Shown here in pieces: positions 15,322 through 24,127 of a DNA stretch of 64,000 nt; the stretch's first letter is position 1; each line of letters starts with the position of its first letter. Under the pieces are notes generated by a model, which was not told where the DNA came from, searched no databases, and was given only the letters and a program-made list of their open reading frames with translations. Origin of the DNA: Marinobacter sp. BGYM27 (GTDB taxonomy: Bacteria > Pseudomonadota > Gammaproteobacteria > Pseudomonadales > Oleiphilaceae); the NCBI GenBank assembly GCA_025153445.1, contig JANZNS010000003.1:496001-560000 (forward strand), written 5' to 3'. The translations under genes and the position numbers were made by a program.

Positions 15322-16455
15322 ATGACCAGCCCTTCCTCCACAGAACAAACAGGTACACAAGCATCCGGCTGGAAACTGGCAGGCTTTGCGCTGCTGTTTA
15401 TCCTGCTCAGCGCGGGCGGCACCTGGGCGATCTGGCACCAGTTTGCAGATAACAACTTCAGTTTTGATGATCGCCTGCTGAGTGCAGCCTTTCTGATCGC
15501 TGCGGTGGTTTTACTGGGCATTTACTTTGCCGCGGACGGGCTGCGCCTGCACTTTACGCTGCGAGCGCTCGGTCACAGCCTGCCAATTGGCCAGATCTTC
15601 CGGCTGGTGTTTATTAACATCTTCTTCTCTAACGTGACCCCGATGGCCACCGGCGGCGGCTTTGCGCAGATCTGGTATTTGCAGCGAAAGGGCGTCCCCG
15701 TGGGCACCGCGACGGCGGCCACAACCATCCGTACCGTGTTAGCCATCGCGTTCATTTTTTCCGTCACTCCCATCTGCCTGTTATGGCTTGATGCGCTGGA
15801 AGGGCAACCCCTGCTTGGTGAAGTCTCCGGTTTTCTGGCCTTGTTCATCGCGCTCTATCTCGGCTTTTTTGCGATTGTGCTGCTGAGAACCCGTTGGCTG
15901 ATCGGCCCTCTCTCAACATTGATTGATCTGCTTCATCGCATTCACGTGATAAATGAGCCTCGTCGGCGTCGCTGGCAGTTCGGCATGAAAAGAGAGATGG
16001 TGCGTTTTGCCCGCAGTTTCGCGATCTATATCCGCGGGCCGCGCCGCGATGTGCTTCTATCGGTTGTGTTCACGCTGGTATTTCTGATCAGTCTGTTCAG
16101 TTTTCCGGCGTTACTGATGACAGCACTGGGTTATGACGTAGACTATCTGACCGTGATCGGACTTCTGTTCGTCACGACTTTCATTATGTATTTTGCCCCC
16201 ACGCCTGGCGCATCCGGCATATCGGAAGGCGTCTTCGGCAGTTTTTTCAGCACCCTGGTTTCGGCTAACCATCTGGTACTGGTGACCGTGGCCTGGCGTT
16301 TTCTCACGATCTACCTGGGAATGATCATTGGCCTGGTGTTGATGCAGAGGGAGTTGGCCAGCAGCCTTCGAACGTCGCAGGTTGAATCAGGGCAGCGCAA
16401 CCAAACGGGAAAACCCGGCTCAGGGATGACTGATGATCCGACGCAAACCTCTTAA
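15322..16455 (+). CDS. LPG-synthase-TM/UPF0104 flippase-like membrane protein
   Basis: A 377-residue inner-membrane protein with about eight hydrophobic helices and the UPF0104 (lysylphosphatidylglycerol synthase transmembrane, YbhN/AglD) signatures: FFSNVTPMATGGGFAQIWYL, AATTIRTVLA and APTPGASGISEGVFG. Members are implicated in moving lipids or lipid-linked sugars across the membrane. The 3' end overlaps the start of the next gene by 23 bases, so the two are translationally coupled, and the partner is a glycosyltransferase; together they look like a glycolipid synthesis and translocation pair. The start at 15322 follows an AAGGA somewhat far upstream; longer starts are unlikely because they would extend into the promoter region. 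The substrate is unknown. Confidence 0.78.
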   Translation: MTSPSSTEQTGTQASGWKLAGFALLFILLSAGGTWAIWHQFADNNFSFDDRLLSAAFLIAAVVLLGIYFAADGLRLHFTLRALGHSLPIGQIFRLVFINIFFSNVTPMATGGGFAQIWYLQRKGVPVGTATAATTIRTVLAIAFIFSVTPICLLWLDALEGQPLLGEVSGFLALFIALYLGFFAIVLLRTRWLIGPLSTLIDLLHRIHVINEPRRRRWQFGMKREMVRFARSFAIYIRGPRRDVLLSVVFTLVFLISLFSFPALLMTALGYDVDYLTVIGLLFVTTFIMYFAPTPGASGISEGVFGSFFSTLVSANHLVLVTVAWRFLTIYLGMIIGLVLMQRELASSLRTSQVESGQRNQTGKPGSGMTDDPTQTS

Positions 16456-18673
16456 GGCACTGTTCTATCTCTGCCTGCTGATCGTCACATTGTTGATCGG
16501 TTATAAAATCTATCTGGATTTTTTTGAGCCAGATTACGAAGCCGTGCATACCGAACAGCTTGACAGGATTCACGCAGGGCTGGATAACGCGTCGGAATTC
16601 AGCTTTGCGGTAGTGGGCAATATCAATAACTCGGTGGGGGTGTTCGAGCGCAAAATAGTACCGATGCTCAACCGGGCCAATGCGGATTTCCTCATCTCCG
16701 CGGGCAATGCCGTCAGTAGCGGTGGCGAAGACAAGTACCGGGCGATCTACCGCACCCTCAACCGGCTCGACATGCCCTACCTGCTGACCTTTGGTGATAA
16801 CGAGTTCAGCAACTTCGGCAGCTTCCGGTTCTATGAACATTTCGGTCCTTACTTCTATTCGTTCAAGACCGGCAACAGCCGCTTTGTATTCCTTGATGCA
16901 ACCGGCAAAACCCCCTACCAATGGCAGATTCGCTGGCTCGCCGACCTGTTAAGTGAGGATGACAGCGAACATCGGTTTGTCTTTATCGGTGAGCCGCTGC
17001 TGCCGGTGAACAAGGACACGCTGTTTGACGACGAAGACAACTATCTGAATAACCCGGCCTTCAGGGACGAACTGATGCGCCTGTTCGATGCCTATGAAGT
17101 CGATGCTGTGTTCTCGGCAAACCTGCCCCTTTACTCAACCCAGACCAAAGGCTCTACCCGTTACATCACAACCGGCGGCGCAGGCGGCCTGGTGATGAAC
17201 GACGAGACCAGCTTTTATCACTTTGTCCGCGTTGACGTGACCAAGGAAGGCTTCACCACCCGGATGGAAAAGCTGGATATCGGCCAACACCCGGTATTCA
17301 AACAGCTGGAAAGTCTGTGGTTTTTTATTCACTCGCTATTTTATGTCGGCTATCTGAATTTTATTCTGCTGGTTGCCGTCATGGCGCTGATCACCATCAA
17401 GCTGTACGCGCTGATTTTTACTGACCGTGATTACTACCCTGATTTCGAGCTGGACCCCTCACCCTGGCAGAAGCGCCCGTTAAAAGTCGCGATGTTTACC
17501 AACAACTACCTGCCCTTTATTGGTGGCGTTCCCCTGTCAATTGATCGCCTGAAGCGCGGCCTTGAGGCGCTGCATCACAGTGTTCTGATTGTAGCCCCCC
17601 GCTACCGCGATCAGTCAGACGATGAGCCGGACGTGCTGCGCGTGCCGTCGCTGGTAACCATGGGCGGACAACGGGAGTTCCGGCTGGCGAACATTTTTCT
17701 GGGCCGCATCCGCAAGCGGGTGAAGTACTTCAAGCCCGAAATCATTCACGTTCACCACCCTTTCTGGCTAGGATCACTCGGCCTCTGGGTTGCTCGACGT
17801 CTGGGCATACCGGCTGTCTACACCTACCACACCCGGCTTGAGCACTACGCCCACTTCGTGCCGCTGCCCGGCCTGATCTTCCGCAACCTGATCTCCCATG
17901 CGCTGATCAAGCGCTTTGCCAATAAGTGTGACGGTGTGATCGTCCCCACTTACTCGGCGGAAGACTATCTGCGCATGATCGGTGTCAAAACGCCTGCTTT
18001 TGTGCAACCCACGGGCATCGAATACGACACCTTTCAGGAGGTGGACACCGAGGCTGTTGAAGCCCTGCGGCAATCTTTCGGTATCGGGCCGAATGACCAT
18101 GTTTTTGTCAGTGTGTCGCGCCTGTCCACCGAGAAGAACATCGACTTCATGATCGAGGCCATCGCAGGACTCGCCAAAAAAACCGATCAAACCTTTCGGT
18201 TTCTGATGATTGGTGAAGGTCATGAACATGAGCGCTTGCAACAACGCATTGACGATCTCGGCCTGCACGATCAGTTCATTCTGGTCGGTGCAGTGCCTCC
18301 GGAAAAAATGGCGACCTACTACCATGTTGGCGACACCTTCCTTTTCGCCTCAAAATCGGAAACTCAGGGCATGGTCATTCTGGAAGCCATGGCGGCAGCA
18401 TTGCCGGTAGTTGCGGTTCGCTCCAGCGGCATAGAGGATGTTGTCCGTGACGGGCACAACGGCTTCAAGACCCCGGAAAATCATGACCAGTGGCGGGCGG
18501 CCGTGCTGCGGTTGTTGAACGAGCCTGAGCTGCATGCCAGCCTTTCGAAAAACGCGCTGGAATTTGCCGGCAATTTCTCGACCCATCAGTTCGCCAAAGA
18601 CGTCACCAACGTTTATGCCACCGTACTGGCTGGCTATCGCAAGCGACAGGGCAGGAAAACAAAAGCCGAATAG
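16433..18673 (+). CDS. pseudo-metallophosphoesterase fused to GT4 glycosyltransferase
   Basis: A 746-residue two-domain membrane protein. After one membrane helix (about 9-28) comes a domain (55-275) that follows the calcineurin-like phosphoesterase layout block by block, but every metal-binding motif is changed: GDxH is GNIN (62-65), GD is GN (91-92), GNHE is GDNE (121-124), the HxPL histidine is replaced in GEPL (186-189), and GHxH is ANLP (229-232). A second hydrophobic stretch follows (295-330). Residues 350-746 are a GT-B glycosyltransferase of family 4, with MFTNNYLPFIGGVPLSI, VHHPFWLG and the E-x7-E motif at E643/E651, most like diacylglycerol glucosyltransferases. The first domain is therefore probably non-catalytic, perhaps a binding or sensing part facing the periplasm. 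It overlaps the flippase-like gene by 23 bases. The glycosyl acceptor is unknown; a membrane lipid is the best guess. Confidence 0.8.
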   Translation: MIRRKPLKALFYLCLLIVTLLIGYKIYLDFFEPDYEAVHTEQLDRIHAGLDNASEFSFAVVGNINNSVGVFERKIVPMLNRANADFLISAGNAVSSGGEDKYRAIYRTLNRLDMPYLLTFGDNEFSNFGSFRFYEHFGPYFYSFKTGNSRFVFLDATGKTPYQWQIRWLADLLSEDDSEHRFVFIGEPLLPVNKDTLFDDEDNYLNNPAFRDELMRLFDAYEVDAVFSANLPLYSTQTKGSTRYITTGGAGGLVMNDETSFYHFVRVDVTKEGFTTRMEKLDIGQHPVFKQLESLWFFIHSLFYVGYLNFILLVAVMALITIKLYALIFTDRDYYPDFELDPSPWQKRPLKVAMFTNNYLPFIGGVPLSIDRLKRGLEALHHSVLIVAPRYRDQSDDEPDVLRVPSLVTMGGQREFRLANIFLGRIRKRVKYFKPEIIHVHHPFWLGSLGLWVARRLGIPAVYTYHTRLEHYAHFVPLPGLIFRNLISHALIKRFANKCDGVIVPTYSAEDYLRMIGVKTPAFVQPTGIEYDTFQEVDTEAVEALRQSFGIGPNDHVFVSVSRLSTEKNIDFMIEAIAGLAKKTDQTFRFLMIGEGHEHERLQQRIDDLGLHDQFILVGAVPPEKMATYYHVGDTFLFASKSETQGMVILEAMAAALPVVAVRSSGIEDVVRDGHNGFKTPENHDQWRAAVLRLLNEPELHASLSKNALEFAGNFSTHQFAKDVTNVYATVLAGYRKRQGRKTKAE

Positions 18674-18748
18674 GCCCTGTAGCGATCGAATTCCGCGCGC
18701 TCGACGTATTGTCCTGAAGATCCACTTCAGGGCGAGGGTTCATCAACC

Positions 18749-19693
18749 ATGAGTCATATTCCCGTCGGCATCAGCAGCTGCCTGCTCGGACAATCAGTGC
18801 GCCACGATGGCGGCCACAAGCATTCCCGATTCTGCACCGGCGTGCTGGCTGAGCACTTCAGTTTTCAACCGCTATGCCCTGAACTGGAAGCGGGCCTGGG
18901 TGCGCCTCGTCCCACAATTCACATCCGCGATATTGATGGCGACTTGCGACTCGTGGAATCAAAGGGCTCCGCAGATCACACGGACGCCATGCGAAACTGG
19001 ATCAAGCAGCGTATTCCGGATATCGACCAGCTTCGGGGTTATATTCTGATGGCCAAATCCCCCAGCTGCGGGATGGAGCGGATCAAGGTCCATAACGCCG
19101 AAGGGCGAGTGATTCACCGGGAAGGCCGGGGACTGTTCGCCGAAGCACTGATCCAGGCCTACCCACTGATGCCGGTAGAAGAAGAAGGCCGGCTGAATGA
19201 CAGCCACCTGTGCGAGAACTTTATCGAGCGGGTATTTGCTTACGATGATTGGATGAACCTCGTAGAATCGGGTTTGACGCCGTCTGCACTGGTCGATTTC
19301 CACACCCGCCACAAGTTCCAGTTAATGGCGCATTGCAACCAGACCCATCAACAATTGGGACGAATGATCGCCAACCTCAAAAGTGCGCCGATAGGCGAGA
19401 TTGGCAACGAGTATATTGCGCTGTTTATGGCCGCGATGAGAAAGCACATTCGCCGTGGCGCTCATGCCAATGTGATGCAACATATGATGGGATTTCTGAG
19501 GCAGGCGCTGTCGGCGTCGGATCGGCAGATGATGACCGAACAGATCGATGCCTACCGAAGGGAGGAAGTCCCGCTCATCGTGCCGATGACGCTGCTGATG
19601 ATGGCTCAGCGCAGGGCACCCGCTGACTACCTGAGCAGGCAGGAATACCTGTCCCCCTACCCGGAACAATTGGGACTGCGGAATAAGGTTTAG
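18749..19693 (+). CDS. DUF523-DUF1722 protein (TudS-like)
   Basis: A 314-residue protein made of two known units: DUF523 (about 1-150) and DUF1722 (about 190-305), the combination called YbgA-like in many gammaproteobacteria. DUF523 includes the thiouracil desulfurase TudS, which holds a [4Fe-4S] cluster by three cysteines; three matching cysteines are here at C11 (SSCLLG), C43 (PLCPE) and C107 (SPSCGME). This suggests an iron-sulfur enzyme acting on a thiolated base or nucleoside, but the reaction of the fused form is not established. DUF1722 often sits beside photolyase genes; none is seen here. The gene stands alone, 75 bases after the glycosyltransferase gene. Confidence 0.85.
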   Translation: MSHIPVGISSCLLGQSVRHDGGHKHSRFCTGVLAEHFSFQPLCPELEAGLGAPRPTIHIRDIDGDLRLVESKGSADHTDAMRNWIKQRIPDIDQLRGYILMAKSPSCGMERIKVHNAEGRVIHREGRGLFAEALIQAYPLMPVEEEGRLNDSHLCENFIERVFAYDDWMNLVESGLTPSALVDFHTRHKFQLMAHCNQTHQQLGRMIANLKSAPIGEIGNEYIALFMAAMRKHIRRGAHANVMQHMMGFLRQALSASDRQMMTEQIDAYRREEVPLIVPMTLLMMAQRRAPADYLSRQEYLSPYPEQLGLRNKV

Positions 19694-19733
19694 GGAGGAT
19701 GCGGCATCCATGCCGGCAATCCGAAGTGACCGA

Positions 19734-20474
19734 TCAGAACCCGTAAAGCAGACTCAGGGCGGTTTCCGTATCGGTGTTGGCAGTGCCTGCGGGTACCTTG
19801 GATTCGTGTTTGACGCGATAGGACAGCTTCATCGCCAGATTTCCGATCAGGTTGGCTTTGATGGCTGTGAGCGACTCGGAAATCGTACTGCTATCATCCT
19901 GCAGCCCCACTTCAGTGCTGAGTTCCTGGATGAAGAGCGCATTTTCAGAGAGCTCATAATTGAAAATGCCGGCAAAACGGGCAACCGCGCCATCCTCCTC
20001 TTCTTCACCTTCATCATTGGGCTCGTAGAGCTTGTTGTAGCGGTAACCAGCACCAGCCTTCAGATCAAGAAAGCTCTTTTCAGTCAATTCCCACACCCGG
20101 TTACCATAACCGGCGGTTACAGATGACTGGAACCGATAACCAGAGAAGCGGTCATCCTCATAGGCACCACGAAGGAACCAGAACTGGCGCTCGTCAAACT
20201 TGTAGTTGGTTTCTGCTTCACCGAGATACTTCTCGGATGTCGTTTCTTCGTCTGCTTCCGAGTAAAGCGTTCGCAGCTCAAGCGTGTTACGCCAGCTTTC
20301 AATTTCATGCTTCAACCCGAGGCGGGTGTTGAGATTGGTCTCGTCAGAATTGCCGGAGGTAATCAGCAGTCCCACCTCCGCTTCGCCTTCCCAATCATCA
20401 CTTGGATCTTCCTGGGCCATGACTGCCGGTGAAATAGCGACCGACAACCAAAGCAGCGAGTACTTCAATCGCAT
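19734..20474 (-). CDS. DUF481 outer-membrane beta-barrel protein
   Basis: A 246-residue protein with a signal peptide (about residues 1-20, ending VMA-QE) and a DUF481 domain, starting GEAEVGLLITSGNSDETNLN and ending in a phenylalanine (SLLYGF), as outer-membrane barrels do. Alternating polar and hydrophobic residues run through the whole mature part. The family (YdiY-like) is often salt- or acid-induced; its role is unknown. GGAG precedes the ATG at 20474. It is convergent with the DUF523 gene and is transcribed alone. Confidence 0.85.
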   Translation of the reverse strand: MRLKYSLLWLSVAISPAVMAQEDPSDDWEGEAEVGLLITSGNSDETNLNTRLGLKHEIESWRNTLELRTLYSEADEETTSEKYLGEAETNYKFDERQFWFLRGAYEDDRFSGYRFQSSVTAGYGNRVWELTEKSFLDLKAGAGYRYNKLYEPNDEGEEEEDGAVARFAGIFNYELSENALFIQELSTEVGLQDDSSTISESLTAIKANLIGNLAMKLSYRVKHESKVPAGTANTDTETALSLLYGF

Positions 20475-20604
20475 GCCTACTCCTTAGTGTGTGCGTATGA
20501 AAAAATCTATACACGAACCGTGCCTATAAAACACGATTGGCGCTTTCAGGAAAAGGTCGTGATTGAAGACTGGCCACCAGAGCGGCATACCCGGGAGTGC
20601 TGAA

Positions 20605-21603
20605 TTACCCCAATTCACCCCGGCGGCTGCGCTCCGCCTGCTGCTCCCTCGCCTCTTGCTTCAGGCGCCGACGCTCGGCGATTACCGCTGCCGCATCACC
20701 TCCAACATGGGCTTCGCCGCGCGCTTTGGCGAGCTGCATCTGCTTCTCGCGCTCGGCAAACCGCTGGCGCTGAGCGGGCGTCAGCTGCGCAAAGCACTGA
20801 TGACAGCTCACCCCCTGCTCGTACTCGGGCCGCGCCTTGTCAGCTTCCGTAATCGGCCTGCGACAGGCATGACACTGGTCATAATCGCCGCGTTCAAGAC
20901 GGTGATTTACAGTGACACGGTCATCAAATACAAAGCACTCGCCCTGCCAGAGACTCTGCTCTTCCGGGACGTCTTCGAGGTATTTCAGAATGCCGCCCTT
21001 GAGGTGGTAAACCTCGTCAAACCCCTTTTCCTTGAGAAACGCAGTGGATTTCTCACACCGGATGCCTCCGGTGCAGAACATAGCGACTTTACGATGGCGG
21101 GACGGATCCAGATGCGTTTCAACATATTCCGGAAACTCACGGAAGGTATCGGTTGCAGGATTGCGGGCGTTCTTGAAGGTGCCGACTTCCACTTCGTACT
21201 GATTTCGGGTATCGATCAACAGCACGTCCGGATCGGAAATCAGCTCGTTCCAGTCGCTGGGCTCAACATAGGTGCCGACAACCCGACGCGGGTCGACGGT
21301 CTCCACACCCATGGTGACAATTTCTTTTTTGAGTTTCACTTTGGTGCGCTTGAACGGCTGGATATCCACCTCGGATTCCTTGTAATCAATGCCGGTAAAG
21401 CGCTCATCAGCGCCCAGCCATTGCTTGATCACATCAACGCCTTCACGGGGACCGGCAATAGTGCCATTGATGCCTTCGTGGGCGAGCAGCAAGGTGCCGC
21501 AGACATCGCTGTCAGTCATGAGGTCTAGCAGGGGCTGACGGAGGGTTTCAAAATCATCCAGCGCGGTAAATTTATACAGCGCACACACAACAGTTGCGTT
21601 CAT
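20605..21603 (-). CDS. trhO: tRNA uridine(34) hydroxylase
   Basis: A 332-residue rhodanese-family protein (YceA/TrhO). The N-terminal part (1-95) includes [17 protein letters not shown], the rhodanese domain spans about 115-215, and the active-site loop is [12 protein letters not shown] with the catalytic cysteine at 177. A zinc-ribbon-like CHAC...CHQC segment follows, then a charged tail rich in Arg, Lys and Gln. TrhO hydroxylates U34 of tRNAs independently of oxygen, the first step to 5-methoxy- or carboxymethoxy-uridine. Two adjacent ATGs follow GGAG; the second (21603) has better spacing. It is a single-gene unit. Confidence 0.9.
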   Translation of the reverse strand: MNATVVCALYKFTALDDFETLRQPLLDLMTDSDVCGTLLLAHEGINGTIAGPREGVDVIKQWLGADERFTGIDYKESEVDIQPFKRTKVKLKKEIVTMGVETVDPRRVVGTYVEPSDWNELISDPDVLLIDTRNQYEVEVGTFKNARNPATDTFREFPEYVETHLDPSRHRKVAMFCTGGIRCEKSTAFLKEKGFDEVYHLKGGILKYLEDVPEEQSLWQGECFVFDDRVTVNHRLERGDYDQCHACRRPITEADKARPEYEQGVSCHQCFAQLTPAQRQRFAEREKQMQLAKARGEAHVGGDAAAVIAERRRLKQEAREQQAERSRRGELG

Positions 21604-21836
21604 CATTTTCTCCAGCGGGCCGGACCGTAAATCCGGAGCAGGTTAAATTAATGTCGATTCAGACAGCGGATATCGGGGCGCTTACCCCAAGAGGCCAATG
21701 CGGCGGTGCAGATTTTAACCAATCAGGCGCCGGGAAAGAAGAGCGGTAGTGGAAGTCACGACCAAAGCACCTGGCTCAGCAGGCGATACAGGATCGAGGC
21801 CACCGCGATCCTTTACGAATAAAGATACGAGCAGGG

Positions 21837-22571
21837 TTATTCTGCGCTATCGGCAAGCTCTCGCATCACAACAGCCGACAGCTGAGCCCAGCCGGGCTGC
21901 GTCAGTTTGATATTGTCGACGTAAACCGTGGGCGTGCTGGTGACCCGCAATTGCTTTGACAGGGCGAGGCTCTGATCAATCGCTTCGCGATGCAGGTCTG
22001 TGCTGAAGCAGCGCCCAAAGCGGCGGCCATCCATGCCCAGCTCTTCTGCATAACGCGTAAACATACCCTGGGTATCACCGGTTGTGTTCCATTCCGACTG
22101 GTGATCGAACAGCTGGCCATGCATCTCCCAGAACTTGCCCTGGTCGCCCGCACAACGGGCTGCCATCGCTGCCGGAACAGCATTGTCGTGCTGCGGTAAC
22201 GGCAATTCGAAGAACACAAACCGCACCTTGCCCGTTTCAACCCACTTTTCCCGCAGCTGGTCTGTTGCAGTTGAGAACCGGGCACAGGCCGGGCATTGAT
22301 AATCAGCAAATTCGCGCACCACAACCGGCGCATTCGCATCCCCCAATGAAATCCCCACTGAATCAAACTGTGCCGGGAAAGGTGCCGTTCCTTCCGCCAC
22401 GTCGGGTAACGCTGAAGAGGTCGGCGCTGGTGGCTGCGTGATCCACCACAATCCGGCGATGACCATGGACACTACCGCCAGCACGGCAATAATAATCAGC
22501 CCCGGTTGGCGCTGTTTACGCCCTCCCGAGCCCTGTTGCCCTGTGCTTTTCCGACGCTTGGCCTGCCCCAT
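21837..22571 (-). CDS. membrane-anchored DsbA-like thioredoxin-fold protein
   Basis: A 244-residue protein with a basic N-terminus, one membrane helix (about 25-45) and a periplasmic DsbA/Thioredoxin_4 domain. The active site is CPAC at 93-96 (FADYQCPACARFS), and the cis-proline loop is VTSTPTVYVD. Two further cysteines lie in RCAGDQG and GRCFST. The motif suggests a disulfide oxidase or isomerase, but CPAC is not the classic CPHC of DsbA, so its redox role is uncertain. AAGGAG lies six bases before the start at 22571. It diverges from the nitronate monooxygenase gene. Confidence 0.82.
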   Translation of the reverse strand: MGQAKRRKSTGQQGSGGRKQRQPGLIIIAVLAVVSMVIAGLWWITQPPAPTSSALPDVAEGTAPFPAQFDSVGISLGDANAPVVVREFADYQCPACARFSTATDQLREKWVETGKVRFVFFELPLPQHDNAVPAAMAARCAGDQGKFWEMHGQLFDHQSEWNTTGDTQGMFTRYAEELGMDGRRFGRCFSTDLHREAIDQSLALSKQLRVTSTPTVYVDNIKLTQPGWAQLSAVVMRELADSAE

Positions 22572-22713
22572 GGTGAACTCCTTACAATTTGCTGATTCCG
22601 GTTTAATGTCGCAAGCTTACACTAGGGTCGGCCATGTCGAGTAGATGCGTTTTGCAGTTAAGCCCGACATCCCCCCGTTGCCACTACCACAACGCATGCA
22701 GGAGCCCGTATCC

Positions 22714-23682
22714 GTGAGCCTTCCCCCCCGTCTCCAGAACCAGTTGTCTCTGCCGCTAATCGCCGCGCCGATGTTTCTGATATCGGGCCCGGAGCTTGCA
22801 CTGGCCTGTTGCCGGAACGGTATTATCGGCAGTTTCCCCGCTCTCAATCAGCGCACCAGCGATGCCTTCGAAGAATGGCTGATACAGATGAACGCCGGCC
22901 TTGACGACATTCAGCGAGAAAACCCTGACGGCCCTTTCATTCCCTACGCAGTGAATCTGATCGTCCACAAGACCAACCCTCGCTGGGAGGCCGACCTGAA
23001 GCTTTGCGAAAAACATCATGTGCCCATCGTGATCACGTCACTCGGCGCCGCAAGCCATGTGGTGGATGCCGTTCACCGATACGGCGGACTGGTGTTCCAT
23101 GATGTGACCAACCGCCGGCATGCAGAAAAGGCGGTTGAGGCGGGAGTGGATGGCATTATCGCCGTATCAGCCGGCGCCGGTGGCCACGCCGGCACGACTA
23201 ACCCCTTCGTGCTGGCCCATGAGATACGGGAGATTTTCGATGGCACGCTGATTCTGGCGGGTTGTCTGTCGCATGGTGAGGATATTCTGGCGGCCCAGGC
23301 CATGGGGGCTGATCTCTGCTACATGGGCACACGTTTTATCAACACCACCGAATCCATGGCGGAAACAGCCTATAAAACAATGATCAGTGAGGCCGTATCC
23401 GGTGACATCATTCATACCCCGGCGGTATCCGGTATTCCAGCGAACTTCATGCGACAAAGCCTGGAAGCAGCCGGCTATCCGATGGACAAACTGAACCAGC
23501 CTGGCGCGCTGGACTACGGTGAAAAACTGAAGCCGGTAGATGACGAAGCAAAGGCCTGGAAAACAGTGTGGTCAGCCGGCCAGGGGGTCAGTGGCATTTC
23601 TGACGTGGTCAGTGTCCAGGCACTGGTCAAACAGCTTCAGGAGGAATACGGGAATGCCAGGCAGCGCCTGACGGCACTCTAA
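22714..23682 (+). CDS. nitronate monooxygenase (2-nitropropane dioxygenase family)
   Basis: An FMN-dependent TIM-barrel enzyme of about 322 residues that oxidises alkyl nitronates such as propionate 3-nitronate. Typical blocks are LPLIAAPMFLIS near the start, GSFPALN, FHDVTNRRHAEKAVEAGVDGI, SAGAGGHAGTTNPF (the phosphate-binding and catalytic-histidine region), and GADLCYMGTRFI. A GTG start at 22714 is preferred because GGAG lies nine bases before it and the protein then begins near the first beta strand, as in relatives; ATG at 22645 would add 23 residues without a ribosome site. It is a single gene, divergent from the DsbA-like gene. Confidence 0.85.
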   Translation: MSLPPRLQNQLSLPLIAAPMFLISGPELALACCRNGIIGSFPALNQRTSDAFEEWLIQMNAGLDDIQRENPDGPFIPYAVNLIVHKTNPRWEADLKLCEKHHVPIVITSLGAASHVVDAVHRYGGLVFHDVTNRRHAEKAVEAGVDGIIAVSAGAGGHAGTTNPFVLAHEIREIFDGTLILAGCLSHGEDILAAQAMGADLCYMGTRFINTTESMAETAYKTMISEAVSGDIIHTPAVSGIPANFMRQSLEAAGYPMDKLNQPGALDYGEKLKPVDDEAKAWKTVWSAGQGVSGISDVVSVQALVKQLQEEYGNARQRLTAL

Positions 23683-23742
23683 ATCACGATGCTCGGATTA
23701 ATCGGGCAACGGGTAGTGATATGACTGCGTGGCACGCCATTA

Positions 23743-23770
23743 AGCGGCGGGCGCCTGGCAGCGCCCGCTT
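23743..23770. terminator. GC-rich bidirectional terminator
   Basis: GCGGGCGC (23747-23754) pairs with GCGCCCGC (23761-23768) with A and T flanks on the two sides. It lies between the convergent nitronate monooxygenase gene and cbpM. Confidence 0.6.
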
Positions 23771-23788
23771 CAATCCGTGTTGCCGCCG

Positions 23789-24124
23789 CTACTCGCCCCG
23801 CAACTGCCGGACCTGCTGATTCAGTCGCGCCACTTCGCGACGGAGCTCGTCCACGTCATCCAGCAACTCCAGCGACATCGCCAACCCAGGCAGATTGAGT
23901 TTCAGATCACGCTGGAGCCGCTGAGCCTTGCGCAATCGCGACAGCGCTATGGCATCAAAGTACCAATCCCTCGGCGCACCCTCTTCCACTGGTGCGATCA
24001 CGCCGTAACTGACAAGCTTGACGACGAACTCAGCGTGCACATCACTGCGTTCGCAAATTTCACGTAGCGTGAATTGAGTGCCATGATCCAGCACTTCAAC
24101 TTGATAAACCGTTTCAATCTTCAT
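23789..24124 (-). CDS. cbpM: chaperone modulatory protein CbpM
   Basis: A 111-residue protein matching CbpM, the small inhibitor of the DnaJ homologue CbpA. It has a MerR-like helical start (FTLREICERSDVHAEFVVKLVSYGVI) and a C-terminal coiled coil (about 80-110, LLDDVDELRREVARLNQQVR). The gene starts three bases after the cbpA stop, so the two are co-translated, which settles the call. Confidence 0.9.
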   Translation of the reverse strand: MKIETVYQVEVLDHGTQFTLREICERSDVHAEFVVKLVSYGVIAPVEEGAPRDWYFDAIALSRLRKAQRLQRDLKLNLPGLAMSLELLDDVDELRREVARLNQQVRQLRGE

Positions 24125-24127
24125 GGA

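Noticed and set aside
20563-21528. 321-codon plus-strand frame opposite trhO
   Set aside because: Antisense shadow of trhO, a clear family member with its catalytic motif.
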